Positions 23,394 through 32,486 of a stretch of DNA of 64,000 nt are shown here, piece by piece. Source of the stretch: Hyphococcus sp. (GTDB taxonomy: Bacteria > Pseudomonadota > Alphaproteobacteria > Caulobacterales > Parvularculaceae). Positions within the stretch are counted from its first letter, which is position 1, and the number at the start of each line of letters is the position of its first letter. The notes beneath the pieces were generated by a model that made no database searches, had not been told where the DNA came from, and was given only the letters and a program-made list of their open reading frames with translations. A program made the position numbers and the translations under genes. The stretch is from positions 1-64,000 of the forward strand of contig JAJFGF010000046.1 in assembly GCA_021776245.1 (NCBI GenBank). The letters run 5' to 3'.

Positions 23394-24533
23394 ATGGCAC
23401 TCGTTCTAACCGAAGAACAGGAAATGCTGCGCGATTCTGCGCGCGGGTTCCTCGATGAAAAAGCGCCTGTCGCGGCGCTCAGGAAATTGCGCGATACAAA
23501 TGACGAAACCGGATTTTCCCGCGATCTCTGGAAAGAGATGGCGGAGATGGGCTGGGCCGGGATTCTCGTCGAAGAAGAGTTCGGCGGCGCTGATTTCGGC
23601 TTTGTCGGCGCGGGCGTCATTGCCGAGGAAATGGGCCGCAGCCTGACCGCCTCGCCGTTTCTTTCAACGTCGGTGCTGGCAGCGACAGCGCTTCGGAAAA
23701 TTGCCGGTGACGCGCATAGGCAGGAATATCTGCCGAAGATCGCCGGCGGCGAGTTGATTTTCGCACTTGCAGTCGATGAAACCCGCAAACACGGTCCCGC
23801 GAAAACCGCGATGAAGGCGGAAAAATCCGGCAACGGATTTAAGCTCTCGGGCGATAAAACCTTTGTCGCCGATGGACATGTCGCGGACAAGATTATCGTT
23901 GCAGCGCGGTCTGCCGGGGCGCCCGGAGAACAGGATGGGCTGACGCTTTTCCTGGTCGATGCGCAGGCCAAAGGCATTTCATGCGAACGCACGCAAATGG
24001 TCGACAGCCGCAACGCGGCGCGTTTGAATTTCGACGGCGTTGAAGCCACCGGCGATGATGTTATTGGCGAAGTTGACGGCGGTTATATGGCGCTGGAAGG
24101 CGTTTTAAACGCCGGGCGCGCGGGGCTTGCCGCGGAAATGTCCGGCTCTGCGCAACAGGCGTTCAAAATCACTGCGGATTATCTGAAAGAGCGCAAGCAA
24201 TTCGGGGCGGAGATCGGTTCATTCCAGGCGCTGCAACACCGCGCGGCGCATCTTTATTCAGAAATTGAACTGGCAAAATCTGCAGTCTTAAAAGCGCTGC
24301 AGGATCTTGACGCCTTTTATGGGATGGCAGGGCCGATCTGTTCTCTTGCCAAAGCAAAAGCAGGAGAGGTCGCCAAGCTTGCCAGTCAGGAAGCCATTCA
24401 AATGCACGGTGGCATCGGCATGACTGATGAATATGATATCGGTTTTTATATGAAGCGCATTCGCGTTGCCCAGGAGATGTTCGGCGATCCGGCATTTCAC
24501 GCCGATCGCCTCGCGCAGATGCGCGGTTATTAA
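23394..24533 (+). CDS. acyl-CoA dehydrogenase (second of two)
   Basis: Protein of 379 residues with the three-domain ACAD pattern. The N-terminal helical domain starts LTEEQEMLRDSARGFL, the middle beta domain is less conserved than in the partner, and the C-terminal domain has RKQFGAEIGSFQALQHRAAH and QMHGGIGMTDEYDIGFYMKR. The usual middle-domain motif for substrate entry is weak here (LAVDETRKHGPAKT), and the usual catalytic Glu position is not obvious, so it may depend on the upstream enzyme as a heteromeric partner. It lies between the first dehydrogenase and MaoC, each separated by about a dozen bases. Confidence 0.88.
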   Translation: MALVLTEEQEMLRDSARGFLDEKAPVAALRKLRDTNDETGFSRDLWKEMAEMGWAGILVEEEFGGADFGFVGAGVIAEEMGRSLTASPFLSTSVLAATALRKIAGDAHRQEYLPKIAGGELIFALAVDETRKHGPAKTAMKAEKSGNGFKLSGDKTFVADGHVADKIIVAARSAGAPGEQDGLTLFLVDAQAKGISCERTQMVDSRNAARLNFDGVEATGDDVIGEVDGGYMALEGVLNAGRAGLAAEMSGSAQQAFKITADYLKERKQFGAEIGSFQALQHRAAHLYSEIELAKSAVLKALQDLDAFYGMAGPICSLAKAKAGEVAKLASQEAIQMHGGIGMTDEYDIGFYMKRIRVAQEMFGDPAFHADRLAQMRGY

Positions 24534-24544
24534 GGAGATAAATT

Positions 24545-25000
24545 ATGCCTACAGCAAATGCCGACACAATTGCAGATTTTGTCGGAAAACTCACAGGCGT
24601 TTCCGATTGGTCCGTTATCGATCAGGACCGCATCAACAAGTTTGCAGATGTGACAGAAGATCATCAGTTCATTCATGTGAATGAAGAAGCGGCGAAAATG
24701 ACGCCCTTCGGCGGGACTGTCGCGCATGGTTTCTTGAGCCTGTCGATGTTGTCACATCTTGCGGCTGGTTGTGTCGTTATCCTCGACGGCGTTAAAATGG
24801 GCGTCAATTACGGCTTTGAGAAGGTTCGTTTTGTTGCGCCGGTAAAGTCCGGCAAGCGCATTCGCGGCCATTTCACGCTGATGTCAGCGGATCAAAAAAT
24901 TCCCGGCCAGTGGACGTTTAAATACGGCGTTAAGGTCGAAATCGAGGGTGAGGACAAGCCAGCCCTCGTCGCTGAATGGCTGTCCATGCAGTTCGTGTAG
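24545..25000 (+). CDS. MaoC-family (R)-specific enoyl-CoA hydratase
   Basis: Hot-dog-fold protein of 151 residues. The hydratase-2 motif is complete: Asp and His in FADVTEDHQFIHVNEEAAK, then FGGTVAHGFLSLSML. The family adds water to trans-2-enoyl-CoA to give (R)-3-hydroxyacyl-CoA, the stereoisomer opposite to that of FadB. This fits the MFE-2-like dehydrogenase two genes downstream. The N-terminal 20 residues (TIADFVGKLTGVSDW) match the single-domain NodN-like subgroup. AAGGAG precedes the ATG. Confidence 0.88.
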   Translation: MPTANADTIADFVGKLTGVSDWSVIDQDRINKFADVTEDHQFIHVNEEAAKMTPFGGTVAHGFLSLSMLSHLAAGCVVILDGVKMGVNYGFEKVRFVAPVKSGKRIRGHFTLMSADQKIPGQWTFKYGVKVEIEGEDKPALVAEWLSMQFV

Positions 25001-25015
25001 AAGGGAGAGATCAGG

Positions 25016-25459
25016 ATGTCAGAGCATATCGCCGAAATTATCTGGGAGCGGACCAGTGAGACATTCGACTATGATGAATATAATCGCGCACACATAATTC
25101 GGCTCGATGCCGGGTTTGACGTTAACGCATCCGCTGCACCCGCCTACAAGGGCGACGAAGATCGCATGGACCCGGAAGAAGCTTTTGTCGCATCGCTTTC
25201 AAGCTGTCACATGCTGACCTTTCTCGCGATAGCTGCACGAAAGAAACTGACTGTCGAGCGCTATGTGGATCGGGCCGTCGGCGTGATGGAAAAGAATGAA
25301 GATGACCGCCTCGCGATCACGCGTGTGGCGCTTTCGCCGCGGATTGAATTTGCTGAGGGTGTGTCCGTTGATGCGGCGACGTTGGAGAAAATGCATCACA
25401 GCGCCCACGAACATTGTTTCATCGCGAATTCGGTGAAGACGCAAATAACGGTTGAGTAA
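25016..25459 (+). CDS. OsmC/Ohr-family protein
   Basis: Protein of 147 residues with both redox cysteines of the OsmC family, in SLSSCHMLTFLAIAARK and HEHCFIANSVKTQITVE. OsmC/Ohr proteins reduce organic and fatty-acid hydroperoxides. The start (HIAEIIWERTSETFDYDEYN) differs from the Ohr core and fits the YhfA/OsmC branch. Its position inside a fatty-acid oxidation operon, 15 bases from both neighbours and with its own GGGAGAG, suggests removal of lipid peroxides formed with the substrate or of H2O2-derived species. This link is inference from position. Confidence 0.85.
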   Translation: MSEHIAEIIWERTSETFDYDEYNRAHIIRLDAGFDVNASAAPAYKGDEDRMDPEEAFVASLSSCHMLTFLAIAARKKLTVERYVDRAVGVMEKNEDDRLAITRVALSPRIEFAEGVSVDAATLEKMHHSAHEHCFIANSVKTQITVE

Positions 25460-25473
25460 CAGGAAGGAAAAGC

Positions 25474-26391
25474 ATGACGATTAATTATGACGGCAAAGTC
25501 GCTATCGTCACCGGCGCAGGCAATGGCCTCGGAAAATCCCACGCGTTGGCGCTGGCTGCGAGAGGCGCAAAAGTCTTGGTCAATGATCTTGGCGGCGCTC
25601 GCGACGGTTCCGGAGGCTCGCTTTCAGCTGCGGAAGAAGTTGCAGCCCATATCAACGCATCGGGCGGTGAAGCGATTGCCAATGGCGCCAATGTCACCAA
25701 GGACGATGAAGTTGCGGCGATGGTGAAAGCGGCCATGGATCAATGGGGCCGCGTTGATATTCTCGTCAACAATGCCGGCATTTTGCGCGACAAAAGCTTT
25801 GCGAAGATGGAGATGGCGGACTTTCGTCTGGTGATCGACGTGCATCTTGTTGGTTCTGCGCTGTGCACCAAGGCCGTGTGGGAGACCATGCGCGACCAGC
25901 AATATGGACGCATTATCTGCACCTCCAGCCCGTCTGGTCTCCATGGCATTTTTGGGCAGGCAAATTACGGCGCTGCGAAAGCCGGCATGATTGGCTTTAT
26001 GAATGCGCTGCATCTGGAAGGCGCCAAATACAATATCAAGATCAATTTGTTATCGCCTTCGGCAAAAACCCGCATGACCGAAGATCTCGGCATACCCGAG
26101 CAAATCCTTGATCAGATGACGCCGGAAGCCATTACTGCGGCGATGTTGTTTCTTGTCAGCGAAGATGCGCCCAGTCGTGCGATTGTGAGTTGCGCCGCCG
26201 GGGGCTACGCACGAGGTTATGTGGTGGAAACCGACGGCGTTTATTTGCCGCCGGATCAGCAAACGCCTGAGAACATTGCCGCGCGCTGGGCCGAAATTTC
26301 ATCGACGGAAAATGTTCACTATTATGACACCAGCGCCGGCCCGAATATGAATTTTGTCGCCAAGGCGGCAGCCTTTGCCGGATCAAAGTAA
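25474..26391 (+). CDS. SDR 3-hydroxyacyl-CoA dehydrogenase (MFE-2-like)
   Basis: Short-chain dehydrogenase of 305 residues, longer than typical SDRs. The cofactor motif TGAGNGLGKSHALALAARGA and an Asp in VLVNDLGGARDGSGG indicate NAD preference. The NNAGILRD motif and the catalytic Ser and Tyr/Lys in TSSPSGLHG and QANYGAAKAG follow. The loop after the cofactor site and the C-terminal extension match the dehydrogenase unit of peroxisomal multifunctional enzyme type 2 (HSD17B4), which oxidises (R)-3-hydroxyacyl-CoA. Together with the MaoC hydratase this gives a bacterial MFE-2 route as two separate polypeptides. Confidence 0.88.
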   Translation: MTINYDGKVAIVTGAGNGLGKSHALALAARGAKVLVNDLGGARDGSGGSLSAAEEVAAHINASGGEAIANGANVTKDDEVAAMVKAAMDQWGRVDILVNNAGILRDKSFAKMEMADFRLVIDVHLVGSALCTKAVWETMRDQQYGRIICTSSPSGLHGIFGQANYGAAKAGMIGFMNALHLEGAKYNIKINLLSPSAKTRMTEDLGIPEQILDQMTPEAITAAMLFLVSEDAPSRAIVSCAAGGYARGYVVETDGVYLPPDQQTPENIAARWAEISSTENVHYYDTSAGPNMNFVAKAAAFAGSK

Positions 26392-26412
26392 ACAAAACCA
26401 AGGAAACTCCAC

Positions 26413-27609
26413 ATGAGAGAAGCCGTTATTGTCTCGACCGCCCGTACGCCGATCGGCAAAGCCTATCGCGGCGCATTTAATGCGACCGGCGCACAGGCGC
26501 TTGGCGCTCACGCTATCAAAAATGCCGCAGAACGTGCGAAGATCGATTTCGAGGAAGTCGAAGATGTCGTCATGGGTTGCGCCCTGCAGCAAGGCACCGC
26601 TTTTCAAAATGTAGCGCGGCAATCGGCCCTGCGCGCAGGCTTTCCCATTGGCGTATCGGGCATGTCTCTCGACCGCCAATGCGCAAGCGGGATGATGGCG
26701 ATCGCGACAGCCGCCAAACAGGTGATGGTCGATAATATGGACGTTGCTATCGGCGCTGGCGTCGAGTCGATTTCGACAAATCAAACCGCCGACCTGTTTG
26801 CGCGCCCCGATCCGTGGCTGCTCGCCAATTTGCCGGCGACCTATATGCAGATGATCGAAACTGCCGAGATTGTCGCCGACCGTTACAAGATCAGCCGTGA
26901 AGCGCAAGACGAATATTCCCTGCAATCGCAGCAGCGCACGCACGCGGCGCAACAAGCGGGCAAGTTCGATGATGAGATCGTCGCGATGCGGTCGGTGATG
27001 AAATTCAAGAACAAGGAAACCGGTGACGTTTCGGACGTTGAGACAACCCTCGAAAAAGACGAGGGCAACCGCCCGGAAACGACGCTTGAAGGCTTAAGCG
27101 GATTAAAGCTGGTTTTTCCAGGCGGGATGGTTGTCAAGGAAGGCAAAAACATCACCGCTGGCAATGCGTCTCAACTTTCCGACGGCGCCAGCGCCGCTGT
27201 CGTAATGGAAGCAAAGATTGCCGAAAAGCGCGGCCTTTCGCCGCTCGGGATTTACCGGGGCATGGCGGTCGCTGGTACAAATCCGGATGAAATGGGCATA
27301 GGGCCAGTTTACGCAGTGCCGAAACTGCTTGAAAAGAATGGCCTCAAAATGGACGATATCGGCCTTTGGGAACTGAATGAAGCGTTTGCGGTGCAGGTGA
27401 TTTATTGCCGCGACAAGCTTGGCATTCCAGACGAGCTTTTAAACGTCAATGGCGGCGCCATTTCGATCGGCCACCCTTACGGCATGTCCGGCGCGCGTAT
27501 GGTCGGTCACGCGCTGATCGAAGGCAAACGCCGCGGCGCCAAATATGTTGTCTGCACCATGTGCGTCGGGGGCGGTATGGGCGCGGCAGGATTGTTCGAG
27601 GTTGCGTAG
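26413..27609 (+). CDS. acetyl-CoA C-acyltransferase (thiolase)
   Basis: Thiolase of 398 residues. The nucleophilic Cys lies in [16 protein letters not shown], the His in [17 protein letters not shown] and the second Cys in [18 protein letters not shown], so it has a full set of catalytic residues for cleaving 3-ketoacyl-CoA to acetyl-CoA and shortened acyl-CoA. The central loop [21 protein letters not shown] differs from biosynthetic acetoacetyl-CoA thiolases. The stop TAG overlaps the GTG start of the next gene by one base. It closes the set of beta-oxidation enzymes in this cluster. Confidence 0.93.
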   Translation: MREAVIVSTARTPIGKAYRGAFNATGAQALGAHAIKNAAERAKIDFEEVEDVVMGCALQQGTAFQNVARQSALRAGFPIGVSGMSLDRQCASGMMAIATAAKQVMVDNMDVAIGAGVESISTNQTADLFARPDPWLLANLPATYMQMIETAEIVADRYKISREAQDEYSLQSQQRTHAAQQAGKFDDEIVAMRSVMKFKNKETGDVSDVETTLEKDEGNRPETTLEGLSGLKLVFPGGMVVKEGKNITAGNASQLSDGASAAVVMEAKIAEKRGLSPLGIYRGMAVAGTNPDEMGIGPVYAVPKLLEKNGLKMDDIGLWELNEAFAVQVIYCRDKLGIPDELLNVNGGAISIGHPYGMSGARMVGHALIEGKRRGAKYVVCTMCVGGGMGAAGLFEVA

Positions 27610-28040
27610 TGACCGGAACATTCGTCAACGCTGTCTATCCTGACGAAGGACAGGTGAAAGAGATGCAAGACGAAGGGCCGGACGGCCCTATCGTCATGGT
27701 CAATCTTTTAAAGTTTCGCGATCAAGCTGAATATCGCGACCGTCGCGAAACCAACCTGACCGGGCGTCAAGCCTACGATCTTTACGCCCGCGAAGTAACG
27801 AAGCTGGTTACTGAATATGGCGGAGAAGTACTTTTCGCCGGCGATACGACTTTTCTCGCGCTCGGTGAGGCGACGCCTCTCTGGGATGAGATTGCGCTGG
27901 CGAAATACCCAAATCGTTGTGCGCTATTTGAAATGTCGACGTCAAAAGAATGGATGGAGATTGCGGTTCATCGGGAGGCGGGCCTCGAAGGCCAACTCAA
28001 TATTGAGACCACGCCGGGATTTTTGGCTGCGCGGGCGTGA
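27609..28040 (+). CDS. DUF1330-family protein
   Basis: Protein of 143 residues with a ferredoxin-like alpha/beta DUF1330 fold (GPIVMVNLLKFRDQAEY, AYDLYAREVTKLVTEYGGEV, WDEIALAKYPNRCALFEM). The function of the family is unknown. I propose a GTG start at 27609 that overlaps the thiolase TAG (TAGTG), giving [19 protein letters not shown]. Translation would be coupled to the thiolase. The stop is close to the start of the alkyltransferase-like gene in another frame. Its conserved place after beta-oxidation genes suggests a role tied to that pathway, but nothing in the sequence defines it. Confidence 0.7.
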   Translation: MTGTFVNAVYPDEGQVKEMQDEGPDGPIVMVNLLKFRDQAEYRDRRETNLTGRQAYDLYAREVTKLVTEYGGEVLFAGDTTFLALGEATPLWDEIALAKYPNRCALFEMSTSKEWMEIAVHREAGLEGQLNIETTPGFLAARA

Positions 28041-28056
28041 ATGGAAGCCGCAATCC

Positions 28057-28443
28057 TTGAGCTTCGACTTTCAACAAGTCTACGACCTCGTTGATGACGT
28101 GCCCAACGGTTCCGTCGCGAGTTACGGCATGCTCGCGAGCCTGTTGCCTGGCGTGACGGCGCGGATGGTGGGCCGGGCGCTGTCGCGTCTCGAAGACGGC
28201 GCGAAGACGCCGTGGCACCGGATTGTCAATTCAACTGGCGCAATTGCGCCGCGCCCCGGCGCTGCGGAACAACGCCAGCGTCTTGAAGGTGAAGGGATCG
28301 CCTTCCGTAAAAACGGACATGTGGATATGGGCGCTCATCAATGGCCCGGACCGTCGCCAATCTGGATCGAAAAAAGCTGCATGGACCCGATTGACGTGAT
28401 GGAGATAGTCTCAACTTGGCGCCGAAGAAGGAGTGACAAGTGA
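28057..28443 (+). CDS. alkyltransferase-like (ATL) DNA-binding protein
   Basis: Protein of about 128 residues corresponding to the DNA-binding domain of O6-alkylguanine-DNA alkyltransferase (VYDLVDDVPNGSVASYGMLA, GRALSRLEDGAKTPWHRIVN, then RPGAAEQRQRLEGEGIAF). The active-site PCHR is replaced by PWHR, which defines ATL proteins: they bind alkylated bases without repairing them and signal to nucleotide excision repair. No ATG is available; a TTG at 28057 gives a normal N-terminus and an upstream CTG is the alternative. The stop overlaps the GTG of the PfpI gene (GTGA). A 35-residue tail after the ATL core (PIWIEKSCMDPIDVMEIVST) is unusual. Confidence 0.8.
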   Translation: MSFDFQQVYDLVDDVPNGSVASYGMLASLLPGVTARMVGRALSRLEDGAKTPWHRIVNSTGAIAPRPGAAEQRQRLEGEGIAFRKNGHVDMGAHQWPGPSPIWIEKSCMDPIDVMEIVSTWRRRRSDK

Positions 28444-29126
28444 CAGAAGAAAAACTCACGATCGCTTTTGTCCTTTTTCCAAACCTGACGCAGCTCGATT
28501 TCACGGGGCCGCTGCAGGTTTTGTCGCGTTTGCCCGGTGCTGAAGTCCATCTTGTTGCCTCGTCGCTGGCGCCGATTACAACGGATGCAGTGTTGACGCT
28601 CAATCCGACAACGACTTTCGCCGATTGCCCGCCTCCGGATGTGTTGTGCGTTCCCGGCGGCTTTGGCGTCGACGGGGCGATCAATGATCCAGCGCTTATG
28701 GAATTCGTTCGCTATGAAGGCGCGCGGGTAAAATATGTAACGTCAGTTTGCACTGGCGCTTTTATTTTAGGCGCTGCGGGATTGCTGAAGGGCAAACGCG
28801 CGACAACCCATTGGGCCTATCACGATGAACTGACCAAAATTAACGCCATTCCGGTGAACAGGCGCGTCGTACGCGACGGCAATGTGTTCACAGGCGGCGG
28901 CGTCACGGCGGGGATCGATTTTGCCTTGACCCTGGCTGCCGAAATTGCAGGCGCCGCAGTTGCCCAGGCGATCCAGCTCGGACTTGAATATGATCCCGCG
29001 CCGCCCTTTAGCGCCGGATCGCCTGCGAATGCGCCGTCCCATATTCACAAAACCGCGACAGAGCGGTTTGCGCCGCGCCTTGAGGCGTTTCGGGCGGCGC
29101 TTGCCCGCTCAGTGGGCAAACCTTAA
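28440..29126 (+). CDS. DJ-1/PfpI-family protein (isonitrile-hydratase-like)
   Basis: Protein of 228 residues. It shows the glutamine-amidotransferase-like fold of the DJ-1/PfpI family (IAFVLFPNLTQLDFTGPLQV, DVLCVPGGFGVDG) with the nucleophile-elbow Cys in YVTSVCTGAFILGAAGLL and the His-containing KRATTHWAYHDEL. The FTGPLQVLSRLPGAEVHLV start is typical of the isonitrile-hydratase (InhA) subgroup, but the substrate is not certain. There is no C-terminal AraC DNA-binding domain. The GTG start at 28440 is preceded by AAGGAG and overlaps the ATL stop. It is the last gene of the long plus-strand cluster. Confidence 0.82.
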   Translation: MTEEKLTIAFVLFPNLTQLDFTGPLQVLSRLPGAEVHLVASSLAPITTDAVLTLNPTTTFADCPPPDVLCVPGGFGVDGAINDPALMEFVRYEGARVKYVTSVCTGAFILGAAGLLKGKRATTHWAYHDELTKINAIPVNRRVVRDGNVFTGGGVTAGIDFALTLAAEIAGAAVAQAIQLGLEYDPAPPFSAGSPANAPSHIHKTATERFAPRLEAFRAALARSVGKP

Positions 29127-29226
29127 GCTTTTGTTATAACGGTTTCCCCAGTTTCGACATAATCTGTGTTATGATATGCGCTGATACATTGGCGCGCGCG
29201 CCTTTTCGATTTTCAGGAGCAGGACG

Positions 29227-29781
29227 ATGAAGTTTCAATCATTTGCTAAAACTACTTTTATACTGATCGCTGCATTGACAGCGTTCGCTGGTGTTGCTGA
29301 GGCTGCGTCAAAGGCGAAAATCGATGTCCGCACTGACGAAGCGCTCGCGGAATTTAAATCTGAAATCAGCGGCGCAAACGCCGTGTTGGCGAAAGCAGTC
29401 GGCGTTTTGGTGTTTCCGCGAATTACAAAAGGCGGCTTTGGCATCGGCGGCGAATATGGCGAAGGCGCGCTGCGCGTTGGCGACAGGAGCGTCGCCTATT
29501 ATTCGAATGCGGCGGCCTCTGCCGGCCTGCAAATTGGTTTGCAACGGCGCCGCCAGATGTTGGTTTTTCTCGACCAGACGGCGCTTGACAAATTCCGTGC
29601 GAGCGACGGTTGGGAGATCGGGGTCGACGCCTCTGTGACCGTGATCACTGTTGGCGCTGGCGGCTCAATTGACACCAAGCAACTAAATCAGCCGATCGTC
29701 GCCTTTGTGTTCGATTCCAAGGGCCTCATGTATAATCTGTCGCTGGAAGGCACCAAGATTTCGCGCATTCACGAGGACTGA
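29227..29781 (+). CDS. SYLF (YSC84-like) lipid-binding domain protein, exported
   Basis: Protein of 184 residues. A Sec signal peptide (FAKTTFILIAALTAFAGVAEA, cut at about residue 26) precedes a SYLF domain covering nearly all the rest. The domain shows KAVGVLVFPRITKGGFGIGG, VAYYSNAAASAGLQIGLQ and IVAFVFDSKGLMYNLSLEG. In eukaryotes SYLF binds phosphoinositides; bacterial exported forms are of unknown role and are assumed to act at the membrane. GGAG precedes the ATG. It is a single gene facing the convergent adenine deaminase. Confidence 0.85.
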   Translation: MKFQSFAKTTFILIAALTAFAGVAEAASKAKIDVRTDEALAEFKSEISGANAVLAKAVGVLVFPRITKGGFGIGGEYGEGALRVGDRSVAYYSNAAASAGLQIGLQRRRQMLVFLDQTALDKFRASDGWEIGVDASVTVITVGAGGSIDTKQLNQPIVAFVFDSKGLMYNLSLEGTKISRIHED

Positions 29782-29816
29782 GAACGTGAATCTGGCTCGA
29801 ATTTTTCGCTGAACGG

Positions 29817-30821
29817 TCAGGCGTCGTCAATCGCCGCCAGATGCTCCGCCTGTTCCGCTTCGCTTAATAGGGATCCGAGGAAGCTGTTCTTTGCAAGCAT
29901 ACGGATATCGTCTTGGTCGAGATCAAGCGCTTCAATCACCGCCCTGAAATTATCCATCATATAACCGCCGAAATAGGACGGATCGTCGGAGTTTACCGTT
30001 GCGCGCAAGCCGAGATCGAGCATTTTTTTCAACGGGTGGGCGCGCATATCGCCGACAACACAAAGCTTGAGGTTGGACAAGGGGCAAACTGTCAGCGTCA
30101 TTTGCTCTTTAACGAGCCGTGCGACCAGCGCCGCATCTTCAAGAGATCGGTTGCCATGGTCGAGCCTGTCGATTTTCAATAGATCCAGCGCTTCATAAAC
30201 ATAATCCGGAGGGCCTTCTTCACCCGCATGAGCGACGAGGGCGAGACCATGTTCGCGTGCGGCTTTGAATACATTTTCAAATTTTGAAGGGGGATGGCCG
30301 ACTTCCGATGAGTCGAGCCCGACGCCGGCGATTTTTTCGAAATGCGGCTCAGCCTGTTGCAGCGTTGTAAACGCCTCTTCTTCGCTGAGATGGCGCAAAA
30401 AACACATTATTAGTTTTGACGTGACGCCCAGTTCGCGCTCACCCTCGGCAAGGGCGCGCGTGACGCCATTAATTGCAACGGAAAAAGGCAGGCCGCGTTC
30501 TGTGTGGCCTTGGGGGTCAAAGAAAACCTCAACATGGCGCACATTGTCCGCCCGGGATCGTTTCAGGTAAGCCATCGTCAAATCGAAGAAATCTTCTTCA
30601 GTCTGCAAAACACCCATGCCCTGATAATAAATATCCAGAAAATCCTGCAGATTAGAAAAATCATACGCAGTGCGAATTTCGTCGACTGATTTAAACGGAA
30701 TTTCGACTTTATTTCGCCTGGCGAACGCGAACAGTTGTTCCGGTTCGAGGGAGCCTTCGAGATGAAGGTGCAATTCAGCCTTAGGCAGCGATGCTGCAAA
30801 TTGAACAAGCTTTGATGTCAT
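29817..30821 (-). CDS. adenine deaminase (adenosine-deaminase family, Aah1 type)
   Basis: Zinc-dependent hydrolase of 334 residues. It has the metal-site HLHLEGSLE at residues 17-25, [18 protein letters not shown], the His-Ala-Gly-Glu motif in [10 protein letters not shown] and the late [14 protein letters not shown]. The segments FFDPQ-HTERG and [19 protein letters not shown] are those of the adenine deaminase branch (conversion of adenine to hypoxanthine in purine salvage), not of mammalian-type adenosine deaminases. The ATG at 30821 overlaps the stop of the upstream membrane-protein gene by four bases. Confidence 0.87.
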   Translation of the reverse strand: MTSKLVQFAASLPKAELHLHLEGSLEPEQLFAFARRNKVEIPFKSVDEIRTAYDFSNLQDFLDIYYQGMGVLQTEEDFFDLTMAYLKRSRADNVRHVEVFFDPQGHTERGLPFSVAINGVTRALAEGERELGVTSKLIMCFLRHLSEEEAFTTLQQAEPHFEKIAGVGLDSSEVGHPPSKFENVFKAAREHGLALVAHAGEEGPPDYVYEALDLLKIDRLDHGNRSLEDAALVARLVKEQMTLTVCPLSNLKLCVVGDMRAHPLKKMLDLGLRATVNSDDPSYFGGYMMDNFRAVIEALDLDQDDIRMLAKNSFLGSLLSEAEQAEHLAAIDDA

Positions 30822-31381
30822 GCAGATCTTCCTCGAACGAATTTTACGAGGAACATTACCCCAAGCGCAAGCAGTGACAGCAGAGAGAGCGTCATAGACG
30901 GGGCCGCAGCGATCCATTTAAGACTGGTCATCGTTTGTTGAATGGGAATCAGGCCTGCTGGTGCGCCGCCGCCTTTGGCAAGGACAACGAGCATTGTATT
31001 TTCAAGAAACTCGGCGACCAGATAAATCCCCGGCAAAATAAGCGCAAAGCGAAAAGGCGTTGCTCCAAGACGAAAATGTTTCAATGCCAGAGCGATGATT
31101 GCTGTGATGACAAAAAAATTGAGGATAGCGTAAGGGATGTCGATCGCCTGAAAGAGCATGTAATCGCTCTGCAGGCCAAAGAGCTGGGAAAAAGCGCGTT
31201 CGGGCTCGCCTTCCGGATATCCGAAGATTGTTTCGGGAAGCGGTCCGGCTGTTTCGTGCGCCTGTTGAAACTGCCCGGTCGGGCGAAAAGCCCAAAATGA
31301 ATAGGCGAACAAAGACGCGAAGAAAATCAGAAGCCGCGTCCAGCTCGCCTTTTCAATGCGTTTGTCGATCCAGCTCTGCAT
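30818..31381 (-). CDS. conserved membrane protein of unknown function
   Basis: Protein of 187 residues with about four transmembrane helices: [55 protein letters not shown] and [18 protein letters not shown]. The loops carry no cysteine pair or known motif. I do not recognise a family. It is translated with adenine deaminase (ATGA overlap), which may indicate a role linked to purine uptake or simply operon sharing. The topology with a 50-residue loop after the first helix ([20 protein letters not shown]) would place that loop in the periplasm if the N-terminus is inside. Confidence 0.7.
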   Translation of the reverse strand: MQSWIDKRIEKASWTRLLIFFASLFAYSFWAFRPTGQFQQAHETAGPLPETIFGYPEGEPERAFSQLFGLQSDYMLFQAIDIPYAILNFFVITAIIALALKHFRLGATPFRFALILPGIYLVAEFLENTMLVVLAKGGGAPAGLIPIQQTMTSLKWIAAAPSMTLSLLSLLALGVMFLVKFVRGRSA

Positions 31382-31473
31382 GTGCGCGCCCTGCTTTTGG
31401 AAAGGGCGGGCAGTTTAGCTTGACCTGCGGGCAACGCAAATCCCGTCCAAAAGCCAGTGTCTAGTCGCTGTGA

Positions 31474-32403
31474 TTACCGCCCGCCGCCGAAGAAGCGTTT
31501 GACGGCGCCTGCAGCCGCGGCAAGACCGGCGATGATAATTACAATGAATTTCTTGCCGAAAATGAGTAGCGCGGCAAGCAAGCCGGTTTTCTTCGCAATC
31601 GCGGCGCCGCCGATCAGGCCGGCAATCCCATAGGCTGCTTTTTTGTCAATTCCCGGCTGATACTCGGCATAGGTAGAACCCAAATTGAATTGCGCCATCT
31701 CCAAAACGGTCGGCGTGGCTTGTCTGATTTCTGCAAGCTGGTCCATCGAAGCGACAAAGCCAATCACCAGCGCGCCGCTGCGCCCAAGGATGCGAATATC
31801 ATAGTTCAGTGTGTTTTGTTCCGCGGCGCCAAATTTTAGTTCCTTCGCCCAAAAAAGTTTGTGAGTATCAGGATTATATGCCGGGCTCTCCGCCCAGCCA
31901 ATAATTTCCACCGGCTCATACTCATTTTCGGTGCGCCATGCGTTCACTTCGATTTGTGACTTTTGGAGATCTCTCATCATTTCTGAATAGTCGATGTCAT
32001 TGGCGTCTTCATCGGTGACATAGCCGTCGTCGCTGTAATTGATCGTGGCGCCCCAAGCGGCGCTGTCCAGCGGTGAAGCGCCAGCCGGGAAAATCATGCC
32101 AAGAACGGTCTCGTCCGGAGGATTGCCCCAGCCTTCTTCAAGAACGCTACGGGCGTCTTGGGAATCGAGAAAATAATGCGATGAAGGAATATTCAGTGTC
32201 GCTTTTGGCCCAACTAATGCGATCTCACCCTGGAGCGGTGAGAGGCTGGCAAGATAGGCGTCAATATCGGCGCTCTGTTCGGCATCAAGCTCTTCGCCCG
32301 GATAGGGATGATAGATAAGCGCTGGCGCCGGTTCAGACGCTTGCGCAATAGAAAATCCGGTAAACGCGACGGCGATTACCGCAGCTTTTACAATAGTATT
32401 CAT
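31474..32403 (-). CDS. DUF2167-family membrane-associated protein
   Basis: Protein of 309 residues. A signal peptide (AVIAVAFTGFSIAQA) is followed by the DUF2167 region (GPKATLNIPSSHYFLDSQDA, VLGMIFPAG, WGATINYSDDGYVTDEDAN, VNAWRTENEYEPVEIIGWAE). A C-terminal hydrophobic stretch (LIFGKKFIVIIIAGLAAAAG) ends in a basic tail. The function is unknown; members are exported and membrane-anchored. A stem-loop (7-bp arms ATGCCCC/GGGGCAT) lies just before the ribosome site AAGAAGGGG, where it could influence translation. Confidence 0.85.
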   Translation of the reverse strand: MNTIVKAAVIAVAFTGFSIAQASEPAPALIYHPYPGEELDAEQSADIDAYLASLSPLQGEIALVGPKATLNIPSSHYFLDSQDARSVLEEGWGNPPDETVLGMIFPAGASPLDSAAWGATINYSDDGYVTDEDANDIDYSEMMRDLQKSQIEVNAWRTENEYEPVEIIGWAESPAYNPDTHKLFWAKELKFGAAEQNTLNYDIRILGRSGALVIGFVASMDQLAEIRQATPTVLEMAQFNLGSTYAEYQPGIDKKAAYGIAGLIGGAAIAKKTGLLAALLIFGKKFIVIIIAGLAAAAGAVKRFFGGGR

Positions 32404-32486
32404 GATCTTGGCCCCTTCTTATGCCCCCTTAACAGTTAGGGGCATGTATAGATAATTTCGCAAAAGTGGTCGATCTAATTTTAGCT

